Below are positions 21,563-32,139 of a DNA stretch of 64,000 nucleotides, piece after piece (positions within the stretch are counted from its first letter, which is position 1; every line of letters starts with the position of its first letter). Origin of the DNA: Euclidia mi (taxonomy: Eukaryota > Arthropoda > Insecta > Lepidoptera > Erebidae). Location of the stretch: positions 46,067,598 to 46,131,597 of the forward strand of contig OX123182.2 of the NCBI GenBank assembly GCA_944739405.2, in the 5' to 3' direction. Position numbers and translations under genes: made by a program. The notes under the pieces were generated by a model. That model was not told the origin of the DNA and searched no databases. It worked only from the letters and a program-made list of their open reading frames with translations.

Positions 21563-22304
21563 TTTAATATGCTGCTCTACAAAAGATTTGATGGGACGAG
21601 TTGTGGGGCTGCAATGACTGATTGATTGGGTAGCCATCGTGTGCAGTCAGTCTCCACTGATTTCTTATTATTGCAAAAATAGAAGGTCAAGTTGTCCTTT
21701 ATATCCCATACTAAAAACATATTTAAAGCTTTACTATTTCTTTGTAAACAACGATAGCATATCGACCAAAGACTGCTACGCAAAAATTATCAGTTTCATA
21801 CCGCATCGTGCCACTGACATTTTAATTTAAGTTCGTGTTCAATCATTGTTTTTACTATCGCTGAAAATATGATGAATGAAATTTGCATATCTGAGAGTTG
21901 TCAGTAATGTCGAAAGACACGTAATTTCTGCAAATCTGAACTTGGCTAGTCTGATGAACTATGGTCATCAGTGTGTTTATGGGAATCTACTGATATTGTC
22001 ATAATTTTTATACTATGACCGCTAACAAAGGGTTACCTTAATACTTATATAGTATATTCTGCCAGACAACCTTTACCTTTTTTAGATTTCGTTGCCAACA
22101 TGAAACAATACTATACGAAAAAACAAAACGAATAAATGAATCATTTTTTCGTACATATTCATGCGTTATATTGCCGCTTATCGGTTATTATTTAATTCCC
22201 TTTTTTAAGCCCCTTTCCCAAAGTTACCTTTGACTTAGCGCTTAATCTTTTATCATTTCAGAGTCTATAAATGATAAACGAACAAACATAGATTTTTATA
22301 TAAT
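21563..22304. other. No gene seen
   Basis: AT-rich non-coding DNA with no recognised repeat. Confidence 0.45.
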
Positions 22305-23000
22305 ATTGAATTCCCCATTGCTTAAAATATCGGAGACAATACCCATAATATCTACTTTAAAAAAAATCCCATCCGCCATCTTTGATTTCCCATTCGCCAT
22401 CTTGAATCACGAAATAGATGTTGTATTTGGATTCCCCATTCCTTTAAACATCGGAGACGATACACAAATTGATTTTAAAAAAAAATCCCATCCTCCATCT
22501 TTGATCACGAAATAGATGGTGATTTTGTATTCCCCATTCCTTAAAATATCGGAGACGATAGGTACCCATATCGACTTTAAAAAAAAACCCGTCCGCCATC
22601 TTTGATTTCCTATCCACCATCTTTGATCACGAAATAGATGTTGTATTTGGATTCTCCATCCCATAAATCATCAGAGACGATACCCATATTGTTTTTTTTT
22701 AATTTTTCCCATCCGCCATCTTTGATTTCTCATCCACCATCTTGAATCACGAAACAGATGTTGCTTTTGGATTCTCCATCCATTTTAACATCGCAGACGA
22801 TACCAATGTAGATTTTTTTAAATTTTCTATCCGCTGTCTTTGATTTCCCATCCGCCATCTTTGTATTTTGATTCCCCACCCCTTAAAATATCGAAGGCGA
22901 TATCCATATTGATTTTTAAAATTTTCTCATCCGCCATCTTTGATTTCCCGTCCGCCATCTAGGATCACTAAATAAATTTCATATTATTAATCAGCGTCCC
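22305..23000. repeat. Tandem repeat of about 120 bp, 6-7 diverged copies
   Basis: The motif TTCCCCATT/TTCTCCATC recurs at 22311, 22432, 22530, 22652, 22772 and 22872, giving units of about 121, 98, 122, 120 and 100 bp. Each unit also carries CGGAGACGATACC, a poly-A/T run and CCGCCATCTTTGATTTCC. The shorter units have lost about 22 bp. The GCCATCTT core resembles the AAGATGGC core of the 18.5-kb repeat. Short frames across it are repeat translations. Confidence 0.85.
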
Positions 23001-23079
23001 GTAAAACTTCTAAAACAATACCCATATAGATTGTATCCTATTCGTTTAGCCTTTTTTTGCCTTTGACCCAACCCTCCCC

Positions 23080-23407
23080 CTTCTCGTTTGACCATTTTAT
23101 TATTTTTGTCAGACCCCTAAAAGTTGTAGCGTAATTTTATATTTCAGAATAATTGGGCTATCATAGGCAATAACATTTTTTAAAATCCGACTGCTAGTTC
23201 CTGAGATTAGCCGACATTATCTTTTAGCCTTTTTAGCCTTTTGCCCGGCCCCAAAGGGTCAAAGCGTTATGTTATATAGGCTATAGCCTTTCGGAATAAC
23301 TGGGCTATCGTATACATAAATAATTTTTCAGATCCAACCGGTAGTTACTGAGATTAGCGCGTACAAACAAACAAACAAACTCTTCCGCTTTATTATATTA
23401 GTATAGA
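23080..23407 (-). mobile_element. Helitron-like (LEP1-style) 5' end and body
   Basis: On the minus strand it starts at 23407 as A|TCTATACTAATATAATAAAG, with TC after A as expected of Helitron 5' ends, then GTTTGTTTGTTTGTACGCGC and CTAATCTCAGTAACTACCGG. Two diverged internal units with GGGCTATC...CTGAGATTAG are arranged in tandem (about 23130-23220 and 23275-23370). No coding capacity. Confidence 0.6.
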
Positions 23408-23439
23408 TGTAAAAGCAAAATATGGTTATTGTGGGTTTT

Positions 23440-23785
23440 CCTTGAAAGATAGACATATACTATCGCGGACTTTTTTGTAGATCTATTAAAGAGGTACAAT
23501 CCTATCATACATTGTTTTGTTATAACTCAAAAGGTTTTGGCAGCGTTTTCGAGGAAAACTCCCGATCGCCTTAATTTTTGCCGTCGCGTTGAACTAATAT
23601 CGTCGTAATATCGTCAGTTTGCACAAAACCTAAACTTATGATACACTCAAACCTTCCTCAGGGATCACTCTCGATGTTGTTGAAAACTGTATAAAAAATT
23701 GTCCAATATTTTTCGAGTTTTGAGCGAACAGATAGACAGACAGACGCGGCGGGGGACTTTGTTTTATAATATGTATAGACGAAAA
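23440..23785. repeat. Unclassified interspersed repeat
   Basis: Ends with GACAGACAGACGCGGCGGGG followed by GACTTTGTTTTATAATATGT. Endings of this type are common in lepidopteran repeats. No frame and no clear termini. Confidence 0.4.
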
Positions 23786-25171
23786 AGGTGATGTTTGAAA
23801 GCTGCCCTCTGAGATTGGGTTAATCTCATGATGAGATAACGGCTGTCCCAGAGGGGTTTATTATTATTATCTTAAGGCATGTATTTAATGCGGCGACTAA
23901 GTAAAGCGAATACAAGTTTCAAAAATAATTAGAGTGGGTACCATATAGGTATAATGGGTTGGCAGCTAATAAGGAGTATCGTTATAAGTAAAATGTAGCA
24001 TATTAATAAGTCAGTAATAAGCTTCGTTTTAATTTAAACCAGCAGCTAGTTTTTTGGGAACTGAATTAGTATCTAAGCGGAAACTTAATGATGAATAAAA
24101 AATAGAAAATGGACATTAATAAATAATACAACATTTCAATATTTGCCAAATGATTTTGTGTTAAAGTGTTTCGTATAAGTAAATAAGACGCTACAGTCTT
24201 TTAAGCTAAGTTGACGGAGCCCTGCTTCGCAGTGCTCCTATTTTTGGGAACAGGGTCACAATAAAACTTAACATAACCAATCTACTAACATTATTAGTCG
24301 CCAAGTCATTATTTATAGCTCCTCGGCTATTATTTCTCTTGACTTGTATAGTTTATTTGCTACCTAAACGCAGCTGCTAGTTTTAAGTTTCTATAACAAC
24401 CCTTAGTATTGAATCTTATTTAATATTATAGTCGCGAAAATATTTAATCGCTAGCAACTTATTTTATTAGTTGCAAACATTTAGTCATCTTTTAAGTTAT
24501 TAGTAACTCGGAAAATAATAAGCTTAATGTTAATTAATCAACATATTTTCAAAGTAATTTTATTAAGAAATTGTTATCGAGCAAAACCATGACATACAAT
24601 ATTCTCAAACTAAGAATATTCGAGAAAGTTTTAACCATGATAAATAGTTCACCTATGCCTTTGACTTTCAGATTGAGATACACATTATACTTTGAAGGTT
24701 AATTAAATTAATTACTGAGATAATTATTCTAAGCTACTTAGTGAGTACGTAATTTATTATATTCAATGATTGATTGAATAAATGGCGTTCTCTGGTTGTT
24801 ACAGTAATTGAATTTTCGCTGTGCTTTCATGCATTCTTTATGCATTGCAAACAACGTATTGTCATATACTAATAAATTAAGTAGATAGCCCTGATGTACG
24901 GGAATAAATACATTTTATATTCCCGACCAGTATATGCGCAGTGCAGGCAGAAGACCGCATAAATTCCTTGGCTTTCCACCTATATAGCGCTCTCCACAAG
25001 CTGACGATTAGCCAGAGTGTACTATTAAAACATATTTATAAGTGCCTCAATTTACTACACACATTAAAATTAAAGAAAATAAATTACAATTCCTATTTCT
25101 AGATAATTGTTGTTTTTGTTTAAAAAAATTATATTGATATTTTTAGTTTTAGGCTAAGTTTTAGTAATATT
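23786..25171. other. No gene seen
   Basis: AT-rich, non-coding; no repeat recognised. Confidence 0.45.
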
Positions 25172-25189
25172 GTAGAACGTAATATCTGG

Positions 25190-25568
25190 CAGTAGGCAGC
25201 GATAGCCGAGTGGATATACCAATGGACTGCCATGCAGAGGGTATCGAGTTCAAACCCACGGCGCGCACCGATGACTTTTCGGAGTTATGTGCGTATTGAA
25301 TTGTTAATTATCGCTTGTCCCGTGCCTCGGAGAGCACGTTAAGCCATCGGTCCCGGTTGTCATGAAGATCTTTGACAGTCGTTACAGGGTGTCAGTACCT
25401 TCTAAATAAACTGACACTAGTCTAAACCATGGAATATCGCTATCCCTTCGGGTTGCGGAGGTCAGACAGGCAGTCGCTCTGTGGAAAAGCTAATATTCAG
25501 CCAAATCCGGTTAGACTAGTAAGCGGACCCCAGGTTGAAACTGGGATAACGCTAAGAGAAAGAAAGAA
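25190..25568 (+). mobile_element. tRNA-derived SINE with 18-bp target duplication
   Basis: An exact 18-bp duplication GTAGAACGTAATATCTGG flanks it (25172-25189 and 25569-25586). The head has an A-box-like TAGCCGAGTGGATA and a B-box-like GAGTTCAAACCC (about 25247-25258). The body includes ATTATCGCTTGTCCCGTGCC and GGGTGTCAGTACC, and the 3' end is the purine run AGAGAAAGAAAGAA. Length 379 bp. The perfect duplication implies a recent insertion by LINE-type target-primed reverse transcription. Confidence 0.9.
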
Positions 25569-25586
25569 GTAGAACGTAATATCTGG

Positions 25587-26694
25587 AGGCACAGCAGTGC
25601 CCCCGCCAAGTCGAGTGCGAAGCAACACTGCCGGACCATCCTTATCTGGAACCTCTGGATGCAACTAGAACGCTAAAATTTTCGTCATCTAGTAAATCAT
25701 AATCACACACTTGAAATCCAAAATTTCAAGTCGGTTCAGTGAGTTCCGAAGCTAAACGAAAGCAAAGTTTCGCATATTCGACACTGACAAACTGACTCAT
25801 GGATCATCAAAATAGAACTGGTACTTGCCATTAACTTAGAGCGCTGAAATTTCGTACATAGGTAGAGTTTAACGCTCACATAGAGGGAAAAGTATCAAAA
25901 CTAGGAAAACTGTAATGGGGAATTTTGGACTTGGAGTGGTATCAGCACACATCACTAGAAGGCGCTGACTGTATTTTAACACAAAAGCAGTAGACGTGGC
26001 ATGCGTGCCACAATTATTAAGAGTTGTTACGCTTAAACGCACTTTTGCTCGTCTCGTGACAACTTCACATTTCCCTAGCTATGCCGTATGTTTCCGTTTT
26101 GGAGTGTAAAAATGATAGTAGGAGAAAATCTTAGAAATGGAGGTATTTCGTACCATCACCAAGTATTATTTTCATTGTTTTCAAATTCAACCAAATTATA
26201 CAATTAAGATAATGTTTATTTTGGATTGATTCTTTTCCATAGAACATTCTCGAAACTTCTTCGCTACCTAAGTAGTGATGTGGTCAAGTCGAATATGGCT
26301 TTGACCGAGTAGGAGCATAAATCGACCGATCACTCAACTGTCAACCATATCTCTAAAGCAATTAACATTATAATTGCTACCACTGAGAATACCGTCATCT
26401 ATGGTCAAGTAGCGGAATTGACTCGTCAATCGATTCTAGTGTGACTATAGATCATAAATACGTTCTGCCGCTAAAGTAAAATAAATCTTATTTATGGAAT
26501 GGCATGGTTTATTTCCAAATCTGGTGAATGGGCAATACGAAAAACTGTTGCTAGTGAACAAGAGTCAGAACTGGCAAAAATGATCTAAAGATCTAAAGAT
26601 TTCATTACTTTTTAGAGATAAACAAGCAGCTTCATCGAGACTTGTAAATATTTTACAGAATGTTTTTGGTGGGATTTAATTTACTTAAGTATAT
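25587..26694. other. No gene seen
   Basis: Non-coding; no recognised repeat. Confidence 0.45.
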
Positions 26695-27085
26695 TTAGTA
26701 TACTCCGCCGCCATGCCACCCAGCGGCCGCATAGGATAGGACGGGTAACGCAACACCGCATCTCCTCCCCCTCTGCGGCCCCACCGCGACGCAACGATGG
26801 TGCGCCCCCATTTGGTCGCGGGAGATAGGGCGCGCGGCAACGCAACACCGACACGCCTCTCCTCCCGCGACCGCACCCGACTGCGAGGGATAAACAGAAC
26901 TGTCCCCCGCACCCGCACGCCGGGACGCATCCTACCCAGGCCCCACGCAAGCCCCCGTGGAGCGTCCGCTCCCGGGATTCCGCCCAGCTTCACCGCGGGT
27001 GCCGTACCTGAAACCCACGGTTACTGAGCCCCCCCACCACGACAAGTAGGAGATCCCACGGGGGGGATGCCGCTTGCCGCTGCAC
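26695..27085 (-). other. GC-rich block, probable LINE-derived segment
   Basis: About 390 bp of strongly GC-rich sequence in an AT-rich background, with sharp edges. Two overlapping minus-strand frames (26681-26950 and 26685-26993) and one plus-strand frame (26797-27027) are open mainly because stops are rare in GC-rich DNA. Minus-strand text such as GGCGGAATCCCGGGAGCGGA and the AT-rich stop at about 26700 suggest the 3' part of a GC-rich non-LTR element. I could not identify the family, and no domain is visible. Confidence 0.45.
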
Positions 27086-27590
27086 CTGTTTCATTAATAG
27101 AAAATTTACTAAAAGTAAAGTTATTCTGGCGAGAAACATTAAAATTTCATCGAAATATTTTTTTGTTTACAAACAACAAAAATGCCTGAGTCAGATCGAT
27201 CATTCCCGCAGGAAATTCATAGGGAAAACCATTGCTGTCAACGGGAACAATTCATTAAACTACGACTGCTAATTATGAAATATGAAAAACAAGACTGATA
27301 CAATTTCCAACATCAGTCAAGTCACAAACAAGGTTACAATGTAATCAATCAGTTGGGACCAAGACGTAGAGAGCAATTAATCAAGAGACGAAAACTGACG
27401 GCGTACTCAGGACGGAACGCGCGTTAAAAATGTGAGAATAAAAGCCCTTGCATTTATAACAGGATATAATAATAGCAATTTTATTTAATCACATTAGGCT
27501 GGTGGATTGAAGCAAAGATATCTACAGACATTGTAAGATGATTTTACGACTTGTATCCATGTGTATATCGTACATGGTACACAAGCAGTG
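27086..27590. other. No gene seen
   Basis: Non-coding AT-rich DNA. Confidence 0.45.
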
Positions 27591-27599
27591 AAAGGATTA

Positions 27600-27775
27600 T
27601 CCTGTTACATAAGGACCGATGGTGCCACGGCCGCAATATTTTTTTATTTACTCGTTTTGCCCGATCCCGTGGGTATTTCAGGAAATCCCTTCAATCAGCT
27701 TCTTGCGCCCAATAGTTTAGGCTGTAGCGTGTCTGTCAGTCAGTAAGTAACGCAAGGATTTTATATATTAAGATT
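27600..27775 (-). repeat. Interspersed repeat family A
   Basis: Reverse orientation to the 63.05-kb copy: GCCCGATCCCGTGGGTATTT, CAGGAAATCCCTTC, GCTGTAGCGTGTCTGTCAGT and AACGCAAGGATTTTATA appear in order. The 61-codon frame across it is repeat sequence. Confidence 0.75.
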
Positions 27776-27929
27776 AAGATAATTACTTAATTTATTAAAT
27801 ACTAAATGAAATGTAGCTGTATTAGAAATATCAATTAATGAGTAATGAATTAACGATACCTATATTGTAAATTGTGTTTGTTTTAAGATATTCAGATACA
27901 ATTTATGTAATTGTTATTGAATCAATGAA

Positions 27930-28075
27930 TAAATGAATCCTGTATTGCGGGAGTTTTCACAAACATACAACCAACGCACACGATGAGCAACCATACTCGA
28001 AACAACACTTTATGGATCACACAAAGTGTTGTCTCGTGTGGGAATCGGACTAACAACACTCGTTCCAGGATAAGG
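27930..28075 (-). mobile_element. tRNA-derived SINE fragment
   Basis: Minus strand: a B-box-like GTCCGATTCCCACAC (about 28038-28052), then GAGACAACACTTTGTGTGAT and AAAGTGTTGTTTCGAGTATG. The sequence after the B box is of a type common in lepidopteran SINEs. The head is incomplete. Confidence 0.6.
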
Positions 28076-28395
28076 TTCCAACGTTCATTCCAGGATAAGG
28101 AATTATCCTGTTGTAATAGTAGAAAGTAAGGTATAAATAAATAATAAGATATTATTTGCTATGGATTTTATTCTATCTTTGATCTTTCTCTGCGCCAACG
28201 CGCGACGTTTAGATCGCCTTTCATCGGATAACAACACAGTAATACGGCTTACTTCGATTAGGACTTGTTACTGAATGTATTGGACAAAAGAAGCTATTAA
28301 ACAATATCGGTAGAAAATTGTAGCAGCACTATTAATTTCAACATCCACATAATTCAGCATTTCGTCTACATAGCCTAATTATTTATGATTTGTTG

Positions 28396-28525
28396 AACGT
28401 TTTGGTGCTTACCGTGGAGGTTTAGTAAACACAGCATCGATATTCCACCTGGCTTATAGTTGTATAAGCCAGGTGGAATATCGATGCTATGTTTACTAAA
28501 GCTCCACGGTAAGTACCAAAACGTT
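28396..28525. repeat. 130-bp foldback with 63-bp arms
   Basis: The arms 28396-28458 and 28463-28525 are reverse complements with about 3 mismatches, around the loop GTTG. Outer ends are AACGTT on both sides, and the centre reads GGTGGAATATCGATGC. There is no coding. It fits a palindromic MITE; the flanks show no clear duplication. Confidence 0.88.
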
Positions 28526-30164
28526 ATTATAGAAGAAACTCACTTATGCTTACTTGACTGTATTTGTTACCTTTTTATAAAATAATTTTTAGGCAGCCAT
28601 CTAATAATACTCACCCTAACGCCACAAAAAGTTGGCTCGGGGTTTATTCTCAAAACTGCCACGAAACTAAATTACTGCGGTACTTAAATAGCAGATGACT
28701 AGACGAGATGACATCATACAGGTTATATAATGTGATATATGATTTCATACATGAAGCAAACTTGTTGGGCCGTGGCCTAAGTGAATATTTTTACGGTCCA
28801 CTGACCATTAAATTGTAAGTTGGCTTTCGCCAAAATTGATTACATTTACGTGTTGTTAGTTTTTCTAAGTTCACCGCCTTGATAAATAAATATTACCTCT
28901 GCGTGCCTATATAAGAATTTACGCATAATATAAACATAGATTTTTTGCTATTGACTTTGCAATATACTTGGATAAGGCAAATATTATCGGCTGCATCTCT
29001 GTATCCTTTGAATGTTTTAATCACCACAGACTCCTGACTCTTCCTTATTTGTAGATTTGCTCATTAACTAAAATGTGCACACAGATTGGTATGTTATCAA
29101 CGTAAACACATTCCGGACTTACGAAAGCTGAGAGAAAAACAAAGACATTGTAGCTTGTTTTCTTAGATTTTTAAGCAATGTACGACGTTTCCTCGTTTTG
29201 AATAGCTTAATTTGAACACGGTTAAGCAGTGAAATTTTTAAGAAATCCGAAAAAAGGGTGAGTTTTGCCGACCTCAAACTGGGGTAAAATAATTGAGTTG
29301 CTCTGTTCGAAAAACCTTAGCTACCTATACCATGGGAATGTTATTGTGGCCGATAAAATGCGTTGGGTTCTCGCCCTCGTCACATGGGAGTCCATTGTCG
29401 AATGCCTACTTACCCTTTTAGGATTATCCTTGAAGCTGCAAATTTCACTAGAATATTGTATTCTTTGTGTAGTCACGTTTTAGAAAAGCTAGTGTGTGAC
29501 GTTGTTATTTTAAACAACTTTTGATGTAGATATTATTATAAATGTTGCGCGTAAGTCGTTTATATGACGTAATAATCTTGGCTGATGGATCAAGATATAA
29601 TGTCACTTCTTTTAATTGAACTACGTGGAGGTTGTTGGAATATAAATTGGCAATTATTTGATTGGTTTTGTTCCCTTCGTAAACTACGCTAGTTTGCTTT
29701 TATAATGCAATTTAGAGATATTAAGTCGACTTCTGTGACAAGGCTATAGATCATTATTATTGATATGTAAAGAAAGTGTCCGTAATGACTCTGTTTGGCG
29801 ATATACTCGGTAAGTACAAGCTTCGTCATCCAATAAAATACGTTAGTGAGTTTATAGAGCTGAACACTGCAGATATTTTTATTAACTGATTATTTCAAGT
29901 ATTTTCAGAGTGGTAGTCTAAATTATAACAAACATCTTTTCGTTTTATTACAGTCAGTACTCGAGAAATAAAACCTGTATCGCAGTGGTCTAGCCGTAGT
30001 CACACCTTAGCTACCTAAGCATTCAGGAAATACGACACAAAAAGACCTAGAATAGAGACAACAATTTGAATCACACACTATGGGGATGGAATACCCAACA
30101 GTGGTACCGATACCGGCAAGCCAACTCAAAACGTGGCTACGCGAGAGAACCGCACATGAACATG
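28526..30164. other. No gene seen
   Basis: Non-coding. The 72-codon frame at 29265-29483 has no recognisable domain. Confidence 0.45.
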
Positions 30165-30543
30165 AATAAAAAAATAAGTTTAAAAACTAAAACCCGACTA
30201 CGTCAAAATGGGGTCTAAAAAGAACGAAACAAGAAAATAGCTCATTCAGATACAAATCCAGAAAACTATAAGTACAGAAATACTCAAGCTAGAGCCGTGG
30301 TCGCACCTATGTATTTTATACTAGTGTACATGTAACCTGTACCTGCCATGTTTGTTTAATGCAGATGAGTGTTCCTGGCACCCACAATAGATATACAATA
30401 GGTGCGACCACGGCTCTAGCTTGAGTATTTCTGTACTTATAGTTTTCTGGATTTGTATCTGAATGAGCTATTTTCTTGTTTCGTTCTTTTTAGACCCCAT
30501 TTTGACGTAGTCGGGTTTTAGTTTTTAAACTTATTTTTTTATT
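30165..30543. mobile_element. 379-bp MITE with 146-bp inverted arms
   Basis: The left arm 30165-30310 and right arm 30398-30543 read as exact reverse complements by eye, including ACCCGACTACGTCAAAATGG and GCTAGAGCCGTGGTCGCACC. The unique centre is 87 bp. There is no coding. Arms this long without mismatches imply recent formation or gene conversion. A clear target duplication is hard to define because the ends are A/T-rich (AATAAAAAAATAAG). Superfamily not assigned. Confidence 0.9.
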
Positions 30544-30889
30544 TAATCCTTTTCCGTATATCAATGGGGCATGTTAACAAGCTCACCGTGCAATATTTAC
30601 ATTGTCATATTTATAAGAAGAAAGAAAGAAAAATAGGTAACGCAAAGCGTCTGAACCACGTGAATTGTAAGTACAACCGCGTTTTGAAGTTATATTTTGA
30701 CTGAAGCAGTATAATATATGTATGTACATATTTGTAATGTGCTCACCAAGACCTTTCTCTTAATACCAAACACGTAATGATTTTAGCAGTTAAATTTTTT
30801 TTGAGGTTGGAATTTAAGATATTTATGCCGTAATAGAAAATGTTGATAAAATTTATATAGCCTATGTCACCCGGGCCATTATTACGAAT

Positions 30890-31014
30890 CTATTGACACC
30901 CTATTTATTAAAATCAGTTCAGTAATTTAGGCGCTACGGTGGAACATACAAACATATATACATAGACTGCCAAAAACATAACCCTTCCTTTTGGCTTCGC
31001 CGTAGTCGGGTAAA
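30890..31014 (+). repeat. Interspersed repeat ending CCGTAGTCGGGTAAAAA
   Basis: CAGTTCAGTAATTTAGGCGC, then a run of CATACAAACATATATAC, then GGCTTCGCCGTAGTCGGG. A common lepidopteran repeat ending; class unknown. Confidence 0.5.
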
Positions 31015-31022
31015 AACAGTGG

Positions 31023-31456
31023 GCAGACATAAAAGAATGCAGACAAACAAAAGATGCTATCCCCTGCTTGAACAAGCGACTCTCGCACAAGCTAAAAAAA
31101 ACTCATAAGCATCTGACAGGCATAATAACCGGCCCCTGTCCACTCAACAAGCACCTATTCAACATAGGCGTTACGGACAGCCCACTGTGCAGGGGCTGCA
31201 TGTAAACCGAAGAAACACACGCTCACGTCATTCTGCACTGCACAAGTGTGAGCGACCAACGGGCAAAGCTGCTGAACAAACCCCGAACCATGTGTGAGGC
31301 TTTGAACGACATCAGCCAACTAATGGCTTTCTGGAAGGAGCTAAGGTGTGGTAAGGTAATGAGTAGTCGGCGTCAATCAAGTCGCCACTTACGCACAATG
31401 GCCCAAATAAGTGGCTAAGTGCGGAAAACCCACGACCAACTAAACTAAACTAACCC
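31023..31456 (+). mobile_element. LINE 3' fragment encoding a degenerate RNase H-linked C-terminus
   Basis: An 8-bp duplication AACAGTGG flanks it (31015-31022 and 31457-31464). The plus strand encodes LTGIITGPCPLNKHLFNIGV, TDSPLCRGCM, a stop, then TEETHAHVILHCTSVSDQ and MAFWKELR. The Cys/His pattern C..C....H...H and the FWKEL ending mark the C-terminal region of LINEs that carry RNase H. The internal stop at about 31202 makes it a pseudogene. The tail is (TAAAC)n-like. The element is heavily 5'-truncated (about 430 bp). Confidence 0.8.
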
Positions 31457-31562
31457 AACAGTGGTTGTGTGTTTAACAGCAAGGCGGCCGCCAAGCTCCG
31501 CTCACTGTTTTACCATCCAAATATGAATTGCGGCAAATTTCATGCTTCAACTTGCGCATATT

Positions 31563-31579
31563 GTACGTACGTACGTACT
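31563..31579. repeat. (GTAC)n microsatellite
   Basis: Four GTAC units in tandem; each unit is self-complementary. Confidence 0.8.
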
Positions 31580-31849
31580 GTAAGGTATAAAACAACATAC
31601 GTATAAAAGGTTTTGTCTTCACGTATATATAGCGATAACGATGATTGTAATTATGCCGTTATTTGTGTACCCTCCAAAGTCGTCGGCAACTGAGCGGTGT
31701 GCTAGTTCAAACATTCATCAGTAGTATCACTTATTTTCGTGGTTGTCTTCCACGAACGTCGCTCAGCTTCCCAAACACATCTTTGGTCTTTGGAAGCCAC
31801 TTTCTGTACTAGGAATGGATGCTACGTCACAACTTTGATAAGTAATGCT

Positions 31850-32020
31850 TTTTTTATGGAATAAGTGGCAAATAAGCAGACGGATCGCCTGATGGTAAGC
31901 GATTACCACCGCCCATGGACACAAGCAACACCCGAAGAGTAGTGCGTTGTCAGCCTTTTTGATAGAGAACGAGTGGAATGAAGGGAAGAAGGAAAAGAGC
32001 ATGGGACCCGGTGGTCCTAT
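31850..32020 (-). mobile_element. 3' end of a Zenon/CR1-like LINE (fragment)
   Basis: AAGTGGCAAATAAGCAGACG, GGTAAGCGATTACCACCGCC, CATGGACACAAGCAACACCC and AGTGCGTTGTCAGCC match the 3' ends at 6.43 and 18.71 kb. No coding remains. Confidence 0.65.
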
Positions 32021-32081
32021 CGACACTCCTACTCACCGATCGAAACGAAACAGAACATATACTGTTACTATACATTATTTT

Positions 32082-32117
32082 GCCTTCCACGCAAGCCTAA
32101 GGGCTTGCGTGGAAGGC
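32082..32117. repeat. Hairpin with 16-bp arms
   Basis: GCCTTCCACGCAAGCC (32082-32097) pairs exactly with GGCTTGCGTGGAAGGC (32102-32117), loop TAAG. Confidence 0.85.
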
Positions 32118-32139
32118 GACCTAATGATACAATAATGGT

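Noticed and set aside
26685..27027. Overlapping Arg/Gly-rich proteins on both strands
   Set aside because: Open because stop codons are rare in GC-rich DNA; no domain and no start context.
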